Assembly: GCA_963713445.1 (NCBI GenBank)
Contig: CAVQMB010000031.1
Location: 1-64,000 of the forward strand
Direction of reading: 5' to 3'
Source: CAVQMB01 sp963713445
GTDB lineage: Bacteria; Pseudomonadota; Gammaproteobacteria; Competibacterales; Competibacteraceae
DNA length: 64,000 bases
Below, in pieces: positions 36,769-46,852 of the stretch. Both the position numbers and the translations under genes were made by a program. Under the pieces are notes generated by a model, which was given only the letters and a program-made list of their open reading frames with translations, made no database searches and was not told where the DNA came from. The stretch's first letter is position 1. Each line of letters opens with the position of its first letter.

Positions 36769-36786
36769 GTGTACTATATAGTACAC
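36769..36786. promoter_or_regulatory. 18-bp perfect palindrome, operator of the XRE gene
   Basis: GTGTACTATATAGTACAC reads identically on both strands and adjoins the XRE start codon. It includes a TATA-like centre that could serve as the -10 element, so binding of the regulator would block its own promoter. Confidence 0.7.
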
Positions 36787-36890
36787 ATTAGTGATTTTGG
36801 CAATCCGGCGACGGATTGGTGAATGACTGTGGGTAGGGTGACTTCATTGAGAAGCTGCTAGAGCCCATAGACTCGTCTCATTTAGATAGT

Positions 36891-36945
36891 AATCGGTTAA
36901 AATCGGCAATAATCGGTTGACATAAGGTGCTAAACTGCATAATTT
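36891..36945 (+). promoter_or_regulatory. Three tandem decamers overlapping a strong promoter for the type I RM locus
   Basis: AATCGGTTAA, AATCGGCAAT and AATCGGTTGA lie head to tail at 36891, 36901 and 36911, a 10-bp helical period. The last runs into a consensus -35 TTGACA (36917-36922), with -10 TAATTT at 36940-36945 and a 17-base spacer. The small HTH protein encoded directly downstream is the obvious candidate to bind these repeats and time expression of the restriction genes. Confidence 0.7.
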
Positions 36946-37044
36946 TCAATGACTTGGTTCAGGCGCTGGAGGACTGGTTGCTCCCGTGTCGGTATTTCGC
37001 AGACCTATGACGTTTTGACTCATCGTTCACGAGGATTTTGAGGA

Positions 37045-37260
37045 ATGGTTGAGATGGAAGACCGCTGGCTTTCAATCACCGAGATATGCAAATACCTCGG
37101 GGTCAGTAATGACACCGTGTACAAGTGGATCGACAAGCATGGTATGCCCGCCCACCGCATGGGCCGTCTTTGGAAGTTCAAGAAAGACGAAGTCGACGAG
37201 TGGGTCAAGGCTGGCGGTGCGGCCGAGCCTGCGGAAACCGACAAGAAGCACAAGGAGTAA
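37045..37260 (+). CDS. Excisionase/AlpA-like helix-turn-helix protein of the RM operon
   Basis: A 71-residue winged-helix protein of the HTH_17 (excisionase) type: EDRWLSITEICKYLGVSNDT, then VYKWIDKHGMPAHRMGRLWK and a KKDEVDEWVKAGG end. Small proteins like this commonly head type I restriction operons. It lies 99 bases after the promoter -10 box and 9 bases before hsdM. A control role, analogous to C proteins, is inferred from position and fold. Confidence 0.8.
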   Translation: MVEMEDRWLSITEICKYLGVSNDTVYKWIDKHGMPAHRMGRLWKFKKDEVDEWVKAGGAAEPAETDKKHKE

Positions 37261-37269
37261 CGACGGGCT

Positions 37270-39403
37270 ATGAACCATGTGATCCACAACAGCATCGTAA
37301 ATTTTATCTGGGGCATCGCCGACGACGTGTTGCGCGATGTCTATGTGCGCGGCAAATACCGCGACGTGATCCTGCCGATGACGGTCATCCGCCGTCTCGA
37401 CGCGCTGCTGGAGCCGACCAAGGAAAAGGTGCTCGGCATGAAGAAGCAGCTCGACGAGGCCGGGATCGCCAACCAGCACGCCGCGCTCTGCCAGGCCTCC
37501 GGCGAGGCCTTTTACAACGTCTCGCCCTTTACCCTGCGCGACCTGAAGAACCGCGCCAAGCAACAGCAGCTCAAGGCCGATTTCGAAGCCTACCTGGACG
37601 GCTTCTCGCCCAACGTCCAGGAGATCCTCGACAAGTTCAAGTTCCGCAACCAGATCCCCACGCTTGATCGAGGCCGACATCCTCGGCCACCTGATCGAGA
37701 AGTTCCTCGACGGCCGCATCAACCTCAGCCCCAAGCCGGTGCAGGACGTGGACGGCAACGAGCTGCTCCCGGCGCTCGACAACCACGCCATGGGCACCAT
37801 CTTCGAGGAGCTGATCCGCCGCTTCAACGAGGAGAACAACGAAGAGGCCGGTGAGCACTTCACGCCCCGCGACGTGGTCAAGCTCATGGCCGACCTGATC
37901 TTCCTGCCGGTGGCCGACGACATCGAATCCGGCACCTACCTCGTCTATGACGGGGCCTGCGGCACCGGCGGCATGCTGACCGTGGCCGAGGAACGCCTGG
38001 CCGAGCTGGCCGCAGAGCCACGGCAAGGATGTCTCCATCCACCTGTTCGGCCAGGAGGTGCAACCGGAAACCTACGCCATCTCCAAGGCCGACCTGCTGC
38101 TCAAAGGCGAAGGGGCCGAGGCCGAGAACATGAAGTACGGCTCCACGCTCTCCAGCGATGCCTTCCCGTCGCAGGAATTCGACTTCATGCTCTCCAATCC
38201 GCCCTACGGCAAGAGCTGGAAGACCGACCTGGAGCGCATGGGCGGCAAGGGCGACATCAAGGACCCGCGCTTTGTCACCCAGCACGGCGGCGACCCGGAA
38301 TACAAGCTGATCACCCGTTCCAGCGACGGGCAGCTCATGTTCCTGGTCAACAAGCTCTCCAAGATGAAGCACACCACCCGCCTCGGCAGCCGCATCGCCG
38401 AGGTCCACAACGGCTCGTCGCTGTTCACCGGCGACGCCGGTCAGGGCGAGAGCAACATCCGCCGCTGGATCATCGAAAACGACTGGCTGGAGGCCATCAT
38501 CGCCCTGCCGGAGAACATGTTCTACAACACCGGCATCGCCACCTACATCTGGGTGCTGACCAACCGCAAGACCGAGCAGCGCAAGGGCAAGGTCCAGCTC
38601 ATCGACGCCACCGAATGGTACGTGCCGCTGCGCCGCAACCTCGGCAAGAAGAACTGCGAGTTCTCCGAGGAACACATCCGCGCCATCTGCGACCTGGTGG
38701 TCAATCCGGTCGAAACCGAGAAATCGAAGATCTTCCCCAACGAGGCCTTCGGCTACTGGAAGGTGACGGTGGACCGTCCGCTGCGCCTCGCCGTTGACCT
38801 GAGCCCGGCCCGGCTGGAACGGTTCGAGAAGACCTGCGCCAAGGCCAAGGAAGAACCGCTGGCCAACCTGGCCCGCCGCGTGGCCGAGGCCCTCGGTGCT
38901 GGGCCGCACCTGGATTTCAACGCCTTCATGGACGCCTGCGACGCCGATGCCGACAAGCACGGCGTCAAGCTCACCGCCAAGCGCAAGAAGCTGCTGCAAA
39001 GCGAACTCTGCGACACCAGCGAGGACGCCGCGCCGGTGCTCAAGAAGGTTCACAAGCCGGGCAAGGCCACGCCCGATCCCATCCACGGCCTGTTCGAGGC
39101 CGAGGTGAACGGCAAGACCTGCGTGGTCGAGTACGAGCCGGATACCGCCCTGCGCGACAGCGAGCAGGTGCCGCTGCTGGAAGAAGGCGGCATCGAGGCG
39201 TTCTTCCGGCGCGAGGTGCTGCCCTACACCCCGGATGCCTGGATCGATCCGGGCAAGACCAGATCGGCTACGAGATCTCCTTCACCCGCCATTTCTACAG
39301 GCCCGCGCCCATGCGCACCCTGGAAGAGATCAGGGCCGATATCTACGCCCTGGAGCAGGAGACCGAAGGGCTGCTGGAACAGATTGTCGGGGAGGCGGAA
39401 TGA
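37270..39403 (+). CDS. hsdM: Type I restriction-modification methyltransferase HsdM (frameshifted)
   Basis: N6-adenine methyltransferase subunit. The N-terminal HsdM helical domain (NSIVNFIWGIADDVLRDVYV, VRGKYRDVILPMTVIRRLDA) precedes the catalytic domain. EHFTPRDVVKLM is the usual HFTPR box, VYDGACGTGGML is the S-adenosylmethionine motif and FDFMLSNPPYGKSW carries the catalytic NPPY. The C-terminal region (RTLEEIRADIYALEQETEGL) is the coiled coil that contacts HsdS. Shifts near 37665, 38015 and 39265 interrupt it. Length (about 710 residues) fits the long HsdM subfamily. It overlaps the hsdS start. Confidence 0.92.
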
Positions 39404-40518
39404 TGAAGCTGGCCCCTTATCCAGAATACAAGGACGCGGGAGTGAGCTGGGTCGGGAGCATTCCCGCGCATTGGCCTGAGAAGCGGGCAAAGTATTACTT
39501 CAAAGAGATTGATGAGCGCTCCCAGACAGGCGACGAAGAAATGCTCTCGGTGTCGCACATCACGGGAGTGACACCCCGCAGCCAGAAGAACGTGACCATG
39601 TTCAAGGCCGAGTCGAATGTCGGCCAGAAGCGTTGCCAGCCCGGCGATCTGGTCATCAATACGATGTGGGCCTGGATGTCTGCATTGGGCGTCTCGAACC
39701 ATGACGGAATTGTCAGCCCCGCTTATGGCGTTTACCGGCCAAGAAGCAACCAGGATTACGACAACTACTATCTCGACACCTGTTGCGGATTGAAGGATAT
39801 CGGTCGGAATACATCTGCCGGTCAACGGGCATTCGCTCTTCCCGGCTCAGGCTTTATCCCGATAAATTTCTGAGCATGCCTGTGATCTGCCCTCCGCTGG
39901 AAGAGCAAGAAGCCATCGCACGATTCCTGAAGGCACAAGACCGCTTGTTCCCAAATTCATCCGCAACAAGCGGCGGCTCATCGAACTGCTCAAGGAGCAG
40001 AAGCAGAACGTTATCAACCAGGCCGTGACCCGGGGGCTCGATCCCAACGTCAAGCTCAAGCCCAGCGGCGTGGAATGGATCGGGGATATTCCGGAGCATT
40101 GGGAAGCCACGAAGCTCAAACGAGTGGTCAGCTTAAATCCGTCAAAATCTGAGACACGAGCAAATCCGGCGGATGAGGAAAAGGTTGTTTTTCTTCCCAT
40201 GGAGAACATCTCCGTCAATGGGGATATCGATTGCTCCGAAAAACGCACGCTGTCCGAAGTCTGGAACGGCTTTACCTATTTTCGACGCGGGGACGTGGTC
40301 ATGGCGAAAATCACCCCGTGTTTTGAAAACGGGAAGGGAGCTACTCAAAGGGCTTGAGAGCTGGATTTCGGCTTTCGGCAACGGAGCTGATTGTGCTCGC
40401 CCTTCAAAGGCAATCGACGGCGCTTTTCTAAGGTTCCTTATATCAACCAAACAGTTCCTGTTGCTGGGCGAGCAATACATGACCGGCGCGGCTGGCCAAC
40501 AGCGGATTCCATCTATTG

Positions 40519-41591
40519 CCTGATTAGCCCCAAAGCTCAGCGGCCAGTCTCATGTTTTGAGACAGCACTATGGGAGGATGAGGCCAGGTTCAGCCCTGGG
40601 CGAGCGAGCATGGCCATCAACCCCATCCAGTTTCAACGCGGCCTGTCGATGGCCGGTTTCATTGAACGCTACGGCACCGAAGCCAAATGTTACCGCGCCC
40701 TGTACAAGACGCGCTGGCCGAAGGGCTTTCGTTGCCCCCGATGTAGCAAGCGGGCACGCTCACGGTTTCGTCGTGGCCGGCGGGTGTATTACCAGTGCCG
40801 CTCGTGCCGGCATCAGAGCACGCTGATCAGTGGCACCTTGATGGCCGGCACCAAGCTGCCGTTGACGACGTGGTGTCTGGCGCTGTATCTGCTGACCACG
40901 ACCAAGACCAACCTCTCGGCGCTGGAGTTGATGCGCCACCTTGGAATTAACTACAAGGCGGCCTGGCGGATCAAGCACAAGGTGATGCAGGCGATGCAGG
41001 AACGCGAACGTAGCCGTCGTCTCGAGGGCTTCGTGCAGATCGATGATGCCTACCTCGGTGGCGAGCGCAACGGCGGCAAGCGCGGCCGGGGCTCGGAGAA
41101 CAAGCAACCGTTCGTGGTGGCCGTGGAGACTGATGCTGACCTGCAACACCCCCGCTTCGCGGTGATCGAACCGGTTCGCGCGTTCGACAACGCGTCCCTC
41201 AAGGATTGGGTACAACGGCGTCTGGCGGCGCCGGCGGACGTCTATACCGACGGACTGGCCTGCTTTGGTCGCGTCGTCGAGGCGGGCCATGCCCATACGG
41301 TGCTGGCAACCGGCGGCGGGCGCGCGGCGACCGAGGTGAGCGGTGCGCGCTGGGTCAATATCGTGCTGGGCAACCTCAAGCGGGCGATCAGTGGGCGTTA
41401 CCATGCCTTCAAACAGGCCAAATACGCGCGGCGCTATCTGGCCGAGGCGGCTTATCGATTCAACCGCCGGTTTCGCTTGGCCGCGATGCTGCCGCGACTG
41501 GCGCGGGCGATGATGCTGTGCGCGCCTTGCCCGGAGCGACAATTGCGCTTGGCAAGCAATTTTTAGTGGCTGAGGATGAGGGCTAATCAGG
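40519..41591 (+). mobile_element. IS1595-family insertion sequence in hsdS
   Basis: A 1,073-bp element bounded by imperfect inverted repeats. The left end is CCTGATTAGCCCCAAAGCTC (40519 onwards). The right end is GGGCTAATCAGG (41580-41591), whose complement CCTGATTAGCCC matches the left 12 of 12, with CTCAGC shared further in. It carries one transposase gene. I could not find the 8-bp target duplication usual for this family: the left flank ends CCATCTATTG and the right flank begins TCGGATTTTG. The exact ends or flanking bases may be affected by errors. Confidence 0.8.
40610..41566 (+). CDS. IS1595-family transposase
   Basis: A 318-residue transposase: an N-terminal zinc ribbon (FRCPRCSKRARSRFRRGRRV, then YYQCRSCRHQST) and a helical linker, followed by the ISXO2-like DDE domain. 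The catalytic positions are visible as QIDDAYLGGERNGGKRG, then VYTDGLACFGRVVEAGHAH, then the final segment with NLKRAISGRYHAFKQAKYAR. The ATG at 40610 follows a weak GGAGG-like site in the left end. The frame is undamaged, unlike the host gene, so the element may still be active. Confidence 0.9.
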   Translation: MAINPIQFQRGLSMAGFIERYGTEAKCYRALYKTRWPKGFRCPRCSKRARSRFRRGRRVYYQCRSCRHQSTLISGTLMAGTKLPLTTWCLALYLLTTTKTNLSALELMRHLGINYKAAWRIKHKVMQAMQERERSRRLEGFVQIDDAYLGGERNGGKRGRGSENKQPFVVAVETDADLQHPRFAVIEPVRAFDNASLKDWVQRRLAAPADVYTDGLACFGRVVEAGHAHTVLATGGGRAATEVSGARWVNIVLGNLKRAISGRYHAFKQAKYARRYLAEAAYRFNRRFRLAAMLPRLARAMMLCAPCPERQLRLASNF

Positions 41592-41879
41592 TCGGATTTT
41601 GTGAAAAATTTTCCAATCGGTCTGCCGCCAATTGATGAACAAGTGGAAATTCTTGAGTACATCCAGGAAAAGTCGGCCGAGATCGACCAAGCCATCTCCC
41701 GCGCCCAACGCGAGATTGAGCTGATGCGCGAATACCGCACCCGGCTGATTTCCGATGTGGTCACCGGCCAGGTGGATGTGCGCGGCATCGAGGTGCCGGA
41801 GGTTGCCGAGGAAGAACTGCTGGCGCTGGATGAGGACGCCGCCGAGCCGATGACGTGATCGATGACGAGGGGGAGATGG

Positions 41880-42421
41880 ATGAAACCGACTGACACCAGC
41901 CAGCCGGAGAAGAAAATCATCATCATCGCCGGTCCCAACGGTGCGGGAAAAACCACCTTCGCCGGGGAATTTCTGCCGAAGGAGGCTGGATGCCCGACAT
42001 TCGTCAATGCCGATCTTATCGCCGCCGGGCTCGCCCCCTTCGAGCCGGAACGGGCGGCCTTCCGCGCCGGGCGGCTTGATGCTGGAGGAGATTCACCACC
42101 ATGTCCGGCGCGGCGAGAGTTTCGCCTTCGAGACCACCTTGAGCGGCCGGGGCTATGCGGACTCATTCCCGGCTGGAGGCGCAGGGTTACATCGTCAAGC
42201 TGTTCTTTCTTCGGCTCGCCTCGCCCGAACTGGCCATCGCCCGGGTCCGGCAGCGGGTCCGGGAAGGCGGCCACAATGTTCCCGAGCCGGTTATCCGCCG
42301 GCGCTTCGCGGCCGGGCTGCAAAATTTTGATAAGCTCTACAAACCGGTGGTCAATGAATGGGCGCTTTATGACAATTCCGGCGGCGAGCCGTTGCTTATC
42401 GAAGAAGGAGTGAACCCATGA
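41880..42421 (+). CDS. Zeta-toxin-family kinase in the RM operon (frameshifted)
   Basis: A P-loop kinase: KIIIIAGPNGAGKTTFAGEF (Walker A), then TFVNADLIAAGLAPFEPERA, a LMLEEIHHHVRRGESFAFET block and TTLSGRGYADSF. The lid region is FFLRLASPELAIARVRQRVR, followed by HNVPEPVIRRRFAAGLQNF. This is the zeta-toxin/UDP-GlcNAc-kinase fold with the catalytic Asp in NADL. Shifts near 42075 and 42165 break the frame. It sits between hsdS and hsdR, preceded by GAGGGGGAG and overlapping the next small gene by four bases. Its placement suggests it guards or modulates the restriction locus. Confidence 0.8.
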
Positions 42422-42590
42422 GCGAATCAATCTGTCGATTCCAGCAGGGAAGACGAAAAAACGTGATCCTGATTTGGCGGCAGCGGAAGTCGCCATGAAG
42501 CGGGCTGCTCGCAAGGCCCGGGAGCGAGCCAAACAGGCGGGCACGGGGGTTATTGTTTTTAAGGATGGCCGCATCGTTGAAGAGAGGTAA
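42418..42590 (+). CDS. Small basic protein, possible partner of the zeta-like toxin (frameshifted)
   Basis: About 57 residues: MSES, then (after one base correction at 42432) LSIPAGKTKKRDPDLAAAEV, then MKRAARKARERAKQAGTGVI and VFKDGRIVEER. It is a highly charged helix with a short strand, the size of many antitoxins. It overlaps the toxin stop by four bases, implying translational coupling. It does not resemble the epsilon antitoxin, so the pairing is inferred from position alone. Confidence 0.5.
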
Positions 42591-42732
42591 AACTACCTGT
42601 CTGGAGAAGTGATTCTGAACCGGTGACCCGGCCAGGACAAAGCAAATCTGGAAAACTCGCGCCGGGTGGCGAGAAATTCTCCAACCACTGGTTGCAGAAA
42701 TTGACGAGAAACGGGTAATCGATGAGGCGGGG

Positions 42733-45700
42733 ATGAAAACAACGGACACCAGTGAAAAGGGCCTGGAAAGCTCATCGTCCAGTCGCTCGTCAACGAGGCC
42801 GGCTACGTTCAGGGCGACCCGCAGGACTACGACCGGGAACACGCCGTCGACCTGGCCAAGCTGCTGGCAGTTCCTCGCAGCCACCCAGCCCGAGACGCTC
42901 GAAGCGCTCGGCCTCGACGAGGACGGCCCCAAGCGCACCCAGTTCCTGCACCGCCTGCAGGGCGAGATCGCCAAGCGCGGCGTGATCGACGTGCTGCGCA
43001 GCGGCATCAAGCACGGCCCGGCCCATGTGGACCTGTTCTACGGCACGCCGACGCCGGGCAACATGAAGGCCGCCGAACGGTTCGCGGCCAATATCTTCAG
43101 CGTCACGCGCCAGCTCCGCTACAGCCAGGACGAGACGCAGCTCGCCCTGGACCTGGCCGTGTTCATCAACGGCCTGCCCATCGCCACATTCGAGCTGAAG
43201 AACAAGCTCACCAAGCAGACGGTCGACGACGCCGTGCAGCAGTACAAGCGCGACCGCGACCCGAAGGAGCTGCTGTTCCAGTTCGGCCGCTGCGTGGTGC
43301 ATTTCGCCGTGGACGACCACGAGGTGCGGATGTGCACCCACCTCAAGGGCAAGGACTCGTGGTTCCTGCCCTTCAACAAGGGCTACAACGACGGCGCGGG
43401 CAATCCGCCCAACCCGCACGGGCTCGAAGACCGACTACCTGTGGAAGGAGATCCTCACCAAGGCGGGCCTGACCGACATCCTGGAAAACTACGCCCAGGT
43501 GGTGGAGGAGAAGGACGAGAAGACCGGCAAGAAGAGGCACAAGCAGATCTTCCCCCGCTACCACCAGCTTGACGGTGGTGCGCAAGCTGCTGGCCGATGC
43601 CGCGGACGAGCGGCGTCGGCAAGCGCTACCTGATCCAGCACTCGGCGGGCAGCGGCAAGAGCAACTCCATCGCCTGGCTGGCGCACCAGCTTGTCGGGCT
43701 GGAGCACGACGAGCAAGGCGCTGTTCGATTCGGTCATCGTGGTCACCGACCGGCGGGTGCTGGACAAGCAGATCCGCGACACCATCAAGCAGTTCGCCCA
43801 GGTCTCGGCCACGGTCGGCCATGCCGAACACTCGGGCGACCTGCGGCAGATTCCTCAAGGCCGGGAAGAAGATCATCATCACCACGGTGCAGAAATTCCC
43901 GTTCATCCTCGATGAGATCGGCGACGAACACCGCCAGAGCAAGTTCGCCATCATCATCGACGAGGCCCACTCCAGCCAGGGCGGCAAGACCACCGCGAAG
44001 ATGAACATGAGCCGCGTGCTGGAAGAGCATGGCGAGTACGAGGACGAAGAGGAAACGCTCGAGGACAAGATCAACCAGATCATGGAAGGCCGGAAGATGC
44101 TGACCAACGCCAGCTACTTCGCCTTCACCGCCACCCCCAAGAACAAGACCCTGGAGATCTTCGGCGAGCCGGACCCGCAGGCCGACGGCAAGGTGAAGCA
44201 CCACCCGTTCCACAGCTACACCATGAAGCAGGCGATCCAGGAGGGCTTCATCCTGGATGTGCTGAAGAACTACACGCCGGTGGAGAGCTATTACCGGCTG
44301 ATGAAGACGGTGGAGGACGACCCGCAGTTCGACACCAAGAAGGCCCAGAAGAAGCTGCGCCGCTATGTGGAGTCCCACGAGCACGCCATCCGCGAGAAGG
44401 CCGAGATCATGGTGGACCACTTCCACGAGCAGGTGATCGGCCAGCGCAAGATCGGCGGCCAGGCCCGGGCCATGGTGATCACCAGCGGCATCGAGCGGGC
44501 GATCCAGTATTTCCACGCCTTCAAGGACTACCTCAAGGAGCGCAAGAGCCCCTACGAGCGCCATCGTGGCCTTTTCCGGCGAGCATGAGTACGGCGGCAA
44601 GAAGGTCACCGAAGCGACACTGAACGGGTTCCCCAGCAGCCAGATTCGCGGACAAGGTGCAGCAGGACCCGTACCGCTTCCTGATCGTGGCCGACAAGTT
44701 CCAGACCGGCTACGACGAGCCGCTGCTGCACACGATGTACGTGGACAAGGCGCTCTCCGGCATCAAGGCGGTGCAGACCCTGTCGCGCCTCAACCGCGCC
44801 CACCCGCAGAAGCACGACACCTTTGTGCTGGACTTCATCAACGACGCGGAGACCATCCAGAAGTCGTTCGAGCCTATTACCGCACCACCATCCTCAGCGA
44901 CGAGACCGACCCGAACAAGCTGCACGACCTGAAGGCGCGATCTGGACGGCTACCAGGTCTATTCGCATGGAGCAAATCGACGAACTGGTGGAGCTCTATC
45001 TGAACGGCGCGGACCGCGACAAGCTCGACCCGATCCTGGATGCCTGCGTGGCCGTCTACAACGCCGATCTGGATGAGGACGGACAGGTGGACTTCAAGGG
45101 CAAGGCCAAGGCGTTCGTGCGCACTTACGGCTTCCTGGCGTCGATCCTGCCGTACTCGAATGCCGACTGGGAGAAGCTGTCGATCTTCCTGAACTTCCTG
45201 ATCCCGAAGCTGCCCGCGCCCGATGGAGGAGGACCTGTCCAAGGGCATCCTGGAGGCCATCGACATGGACAGCTACCGTGTCGAGGTGAAGACCAGCCTG
45301 AAGATCGGCCTTGCCGGATCGAGGATGCCGAAATCGGTCCCGTGCCCACCAGCGGCGGCGGCCGCAAGCCGGAACCGGAGCTGGACCAACTGAGCAACAT
45401 CATCAAGGCGTTCAACGACCAGTTCGGCAACATCGAGTGGAAGGACGCCGACAAGATCCGCAAGGTGATCGCCGAGGAGATCCCGGCCAAGGTGGCGGCG
45501 GACGCAGGCCTACCAGAACGCCATGAAGAACAGCGACAAGACAGACCGCCCGGATCGAGCACGACCCGCGCTGCAGACGGGTCATGATCGACCTGCTGGC
45601 CGACCACACCGAGCTGTTCAAGCAGTTCAGCGACAACCCGTCATTCAAGAAATGGCTGGGGGACACCATTTTCGGCGTGACCTATCAAGCAGACCTTGAG

Positions 45701-45829
45701 ATCGCGCAACAGTCGAGAGTCAGTCATCACCGGGCTCAGCACGCCATGAAATCGCGCACTCAGGCTGCCGCTTCGCGGTCAAGCCCGGCGCCGCAGTCCC
45801 GAACGCTGTCTTTCCCGCCGGGTGCATGA
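42733..45829 (+). CDS. hsdR: Type I restriction endonuclease subunit HsdR (many frameshifts)
   Basis: Motor/nuclease subunit of about 1,000 residues. The nuclease domain has LDLAVFINGLPIATFELKNK, supplying the D...ExK motif. The translocase motor follows: Walker A in IQHSAGSGKSNSIAW, FAIIIDEAHSSQGGKT (DEAH box), YFAFTATPKNKTLEI (motif III), FQTGYDEPLLHTMYVDKAL and QTLSRLNRAHP (motif VI). The C-terminal helical region ends SFKKWLGDTIFGVTY near 45690. At least ten shifts occur, most of which I could align as a single extra G or C. Given the number, sequencing error is more likely than decay, though loss of function after hsdS disruption is possible. Confidence 0.88.
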
Positions 45830-45832
45830 GTC

Positions 45833-45890
45833 ATCAGTGATCAGTCGTCAGTGATCAGTTACTGAAAACCGACAACTGACGACTGAAGAC
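45833..45890. repeat. Inverted/direct repeat at the end of the RM locus
   Basis: TCAGTGATCAGT occurs twice in a row (from about 45834 and 45848). CAGTCGTCAGT (45842-45852) pairs perfectly with ACTGACGACTG (45875-45885). The composition is typical of short dispersed repeats in gammaproteobacteria. It separates the convergent hsdR and ATPase genes and may act as a terminator or recombination point. Confidence 0.6.
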
Positions 45891-45905
45891 TCCCAACTCC
45901 CACCC

Positions 45906-46852
45906 TCACTTCATCTTCAGATGCGAGTACAGCACCCGCCAGACCATGTAGGCGGTGGTGCCGAGACCCGCCAGCAGCCACAGTTCGCGCTCGCCCAGGC
46001 CGCGGCTGATGTAGCGCAGGGCGGCGAAGCCGATCATGGCGATCATCACCACCGGGGTCATGTCAAAGTAACGCCGCCCGGCCTCGTGGCCGACGTCGCG
46101 GGCCTTGGCCGGGGTGATGCAGTCTTCGGCCGCGGCGGCCTCGGCCATGCGCTGGATGGCCTCGGGGTTGCCGCCGGATTCCTGCGCCACCGCCCGCAGC
46201 CAGCGCTCGCGGGTGCGGCTATCCGAGAACCGCACCGGCTGGGTGTGCAGCGTTTGTTCGGCCAGCGCGCGGGCGGCCTCCAGCGGCAGGCCCTTGAGCT
46301 CGAGGGTGGCGTTGAACCGCCACAGCAGCCGGTTGATCCGCACCCGGCGGTTGTCGCTGTCCATCGCCGCGACCACCTGGGCGGCGTCGAGCAACTGGGC
46401 GTAGAAGCGCGCCTGCACCGGCGGCACCTCCAGGGTCTCGATGAACACCAGCACGCGGCGACCGGCCAGCGAGCGCAGCAGCAGCGCGGTCAGCTCCGGC
46501 AGGGTGAGGCGGGTCACGGTGCGCACCAGGGCGTTCCACGGCAGGAAGCCCTGCTCGCGCAGCCGGGCGCGGTGCTGCACCGGCAGTGCGGCGAGCTCGA
46601 TCCGAGGCCGGCGGCGGCGTGCAGTTGCCGGGCGAAGGCCAGCAGGGCGGTCTTGGTGTTGCCCGGCGGCACCCAGATCAGCGCCGGCTGGCGGTGCGGC
46701 TCGTTCCGCAGCGTATCGTACAGGGTCCGCAGCAGCGCGCTCTTGCCGATGCCCGGCCGGCCCTTGACCAGCAGCCGCCGTCCGGCGCGGATGTGGCTCA
46801 GTGCCGCAGCGATTTCAGGTGCGCGACCAACAAGCGCCTGAGCGTCGGCCAC
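45906..46852 (-). CDS. Membrane-anchored AAA-type ATPase (frameshifted)
   Basis: Starting at GTG 46852 (MADAQALVGRAPEIAAALSH), the protein has Walker A in RLLVKGRPGIGKSALLRTLY, LIWVPPGNTKTALLAFARQL and a Walker B-like GRRVLVFIETLEV. A QVVAAMDSDNRRVRINRLL sensor region and a winged-helix-like part follow. It ends with two membrane segments (TPVVMIAMIGFAALRYISRG and LWLLAGLGTTAYMVWRVLYS). One shift near 46600 joins the halves. The layout recalls ExeA/STAND-like regulatory ATPases tethered to the inner membrane. It is the last gene of the phage-like module and is tightly linked to the exported protein upstream. Confidence 0.65.

Larger units (their letters stand above)
39403..41858 (+). pseudogene. 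hsdS: Type I specificity subunit HsdS, interrupted by an insertion sequence
   Basis: HsdS selects the DNA target. The first half is readable: KLAPYPEYKDAGVSWVGSIP, then TRD1 (EEMLSVSHITGVTPRSQK) and its central conserved region (CPPLEEQEAIARFLKAQDRL, KEQKQNVINQAVTRG). The second half starts PSGVEWIGDIPEHWEATKLK and breaks at about 40518 inside TRD2. It resumes after the IS as SDFVKNFPIGLPPIDEQVEI to the end at 41858. Joining GQQRIP to SDFVKNF restores a normal HsdS, so the insertion is recent or the gene was intact before. Additional base shifts occur at 39800, 39940 and 40345. The system probably cannot recognise its bipartite target unless half-subunits dimerise. Confidence 0.85.

Noticed and set aside
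40500..41600. 8-bp target-site duplication around the IS1595-type element
   Set aside because: No identical octamer flanks the inverted repeats; only partial similarity (CGGATT) was seen, so none is reported.
40760..42574. 604-residue minus-strand open frame over the IS and zeta genes
   Set aside because: It crosses three unrelated plus-strand units, including the IS boundary, and has no recognisable domain.
42733..45829. Several separate small genes instead of hsdR
   Set aside because: The pieces follow the HsdR motif order in adjacent frames with nothing missing, so one gene with indels is the simpler account.
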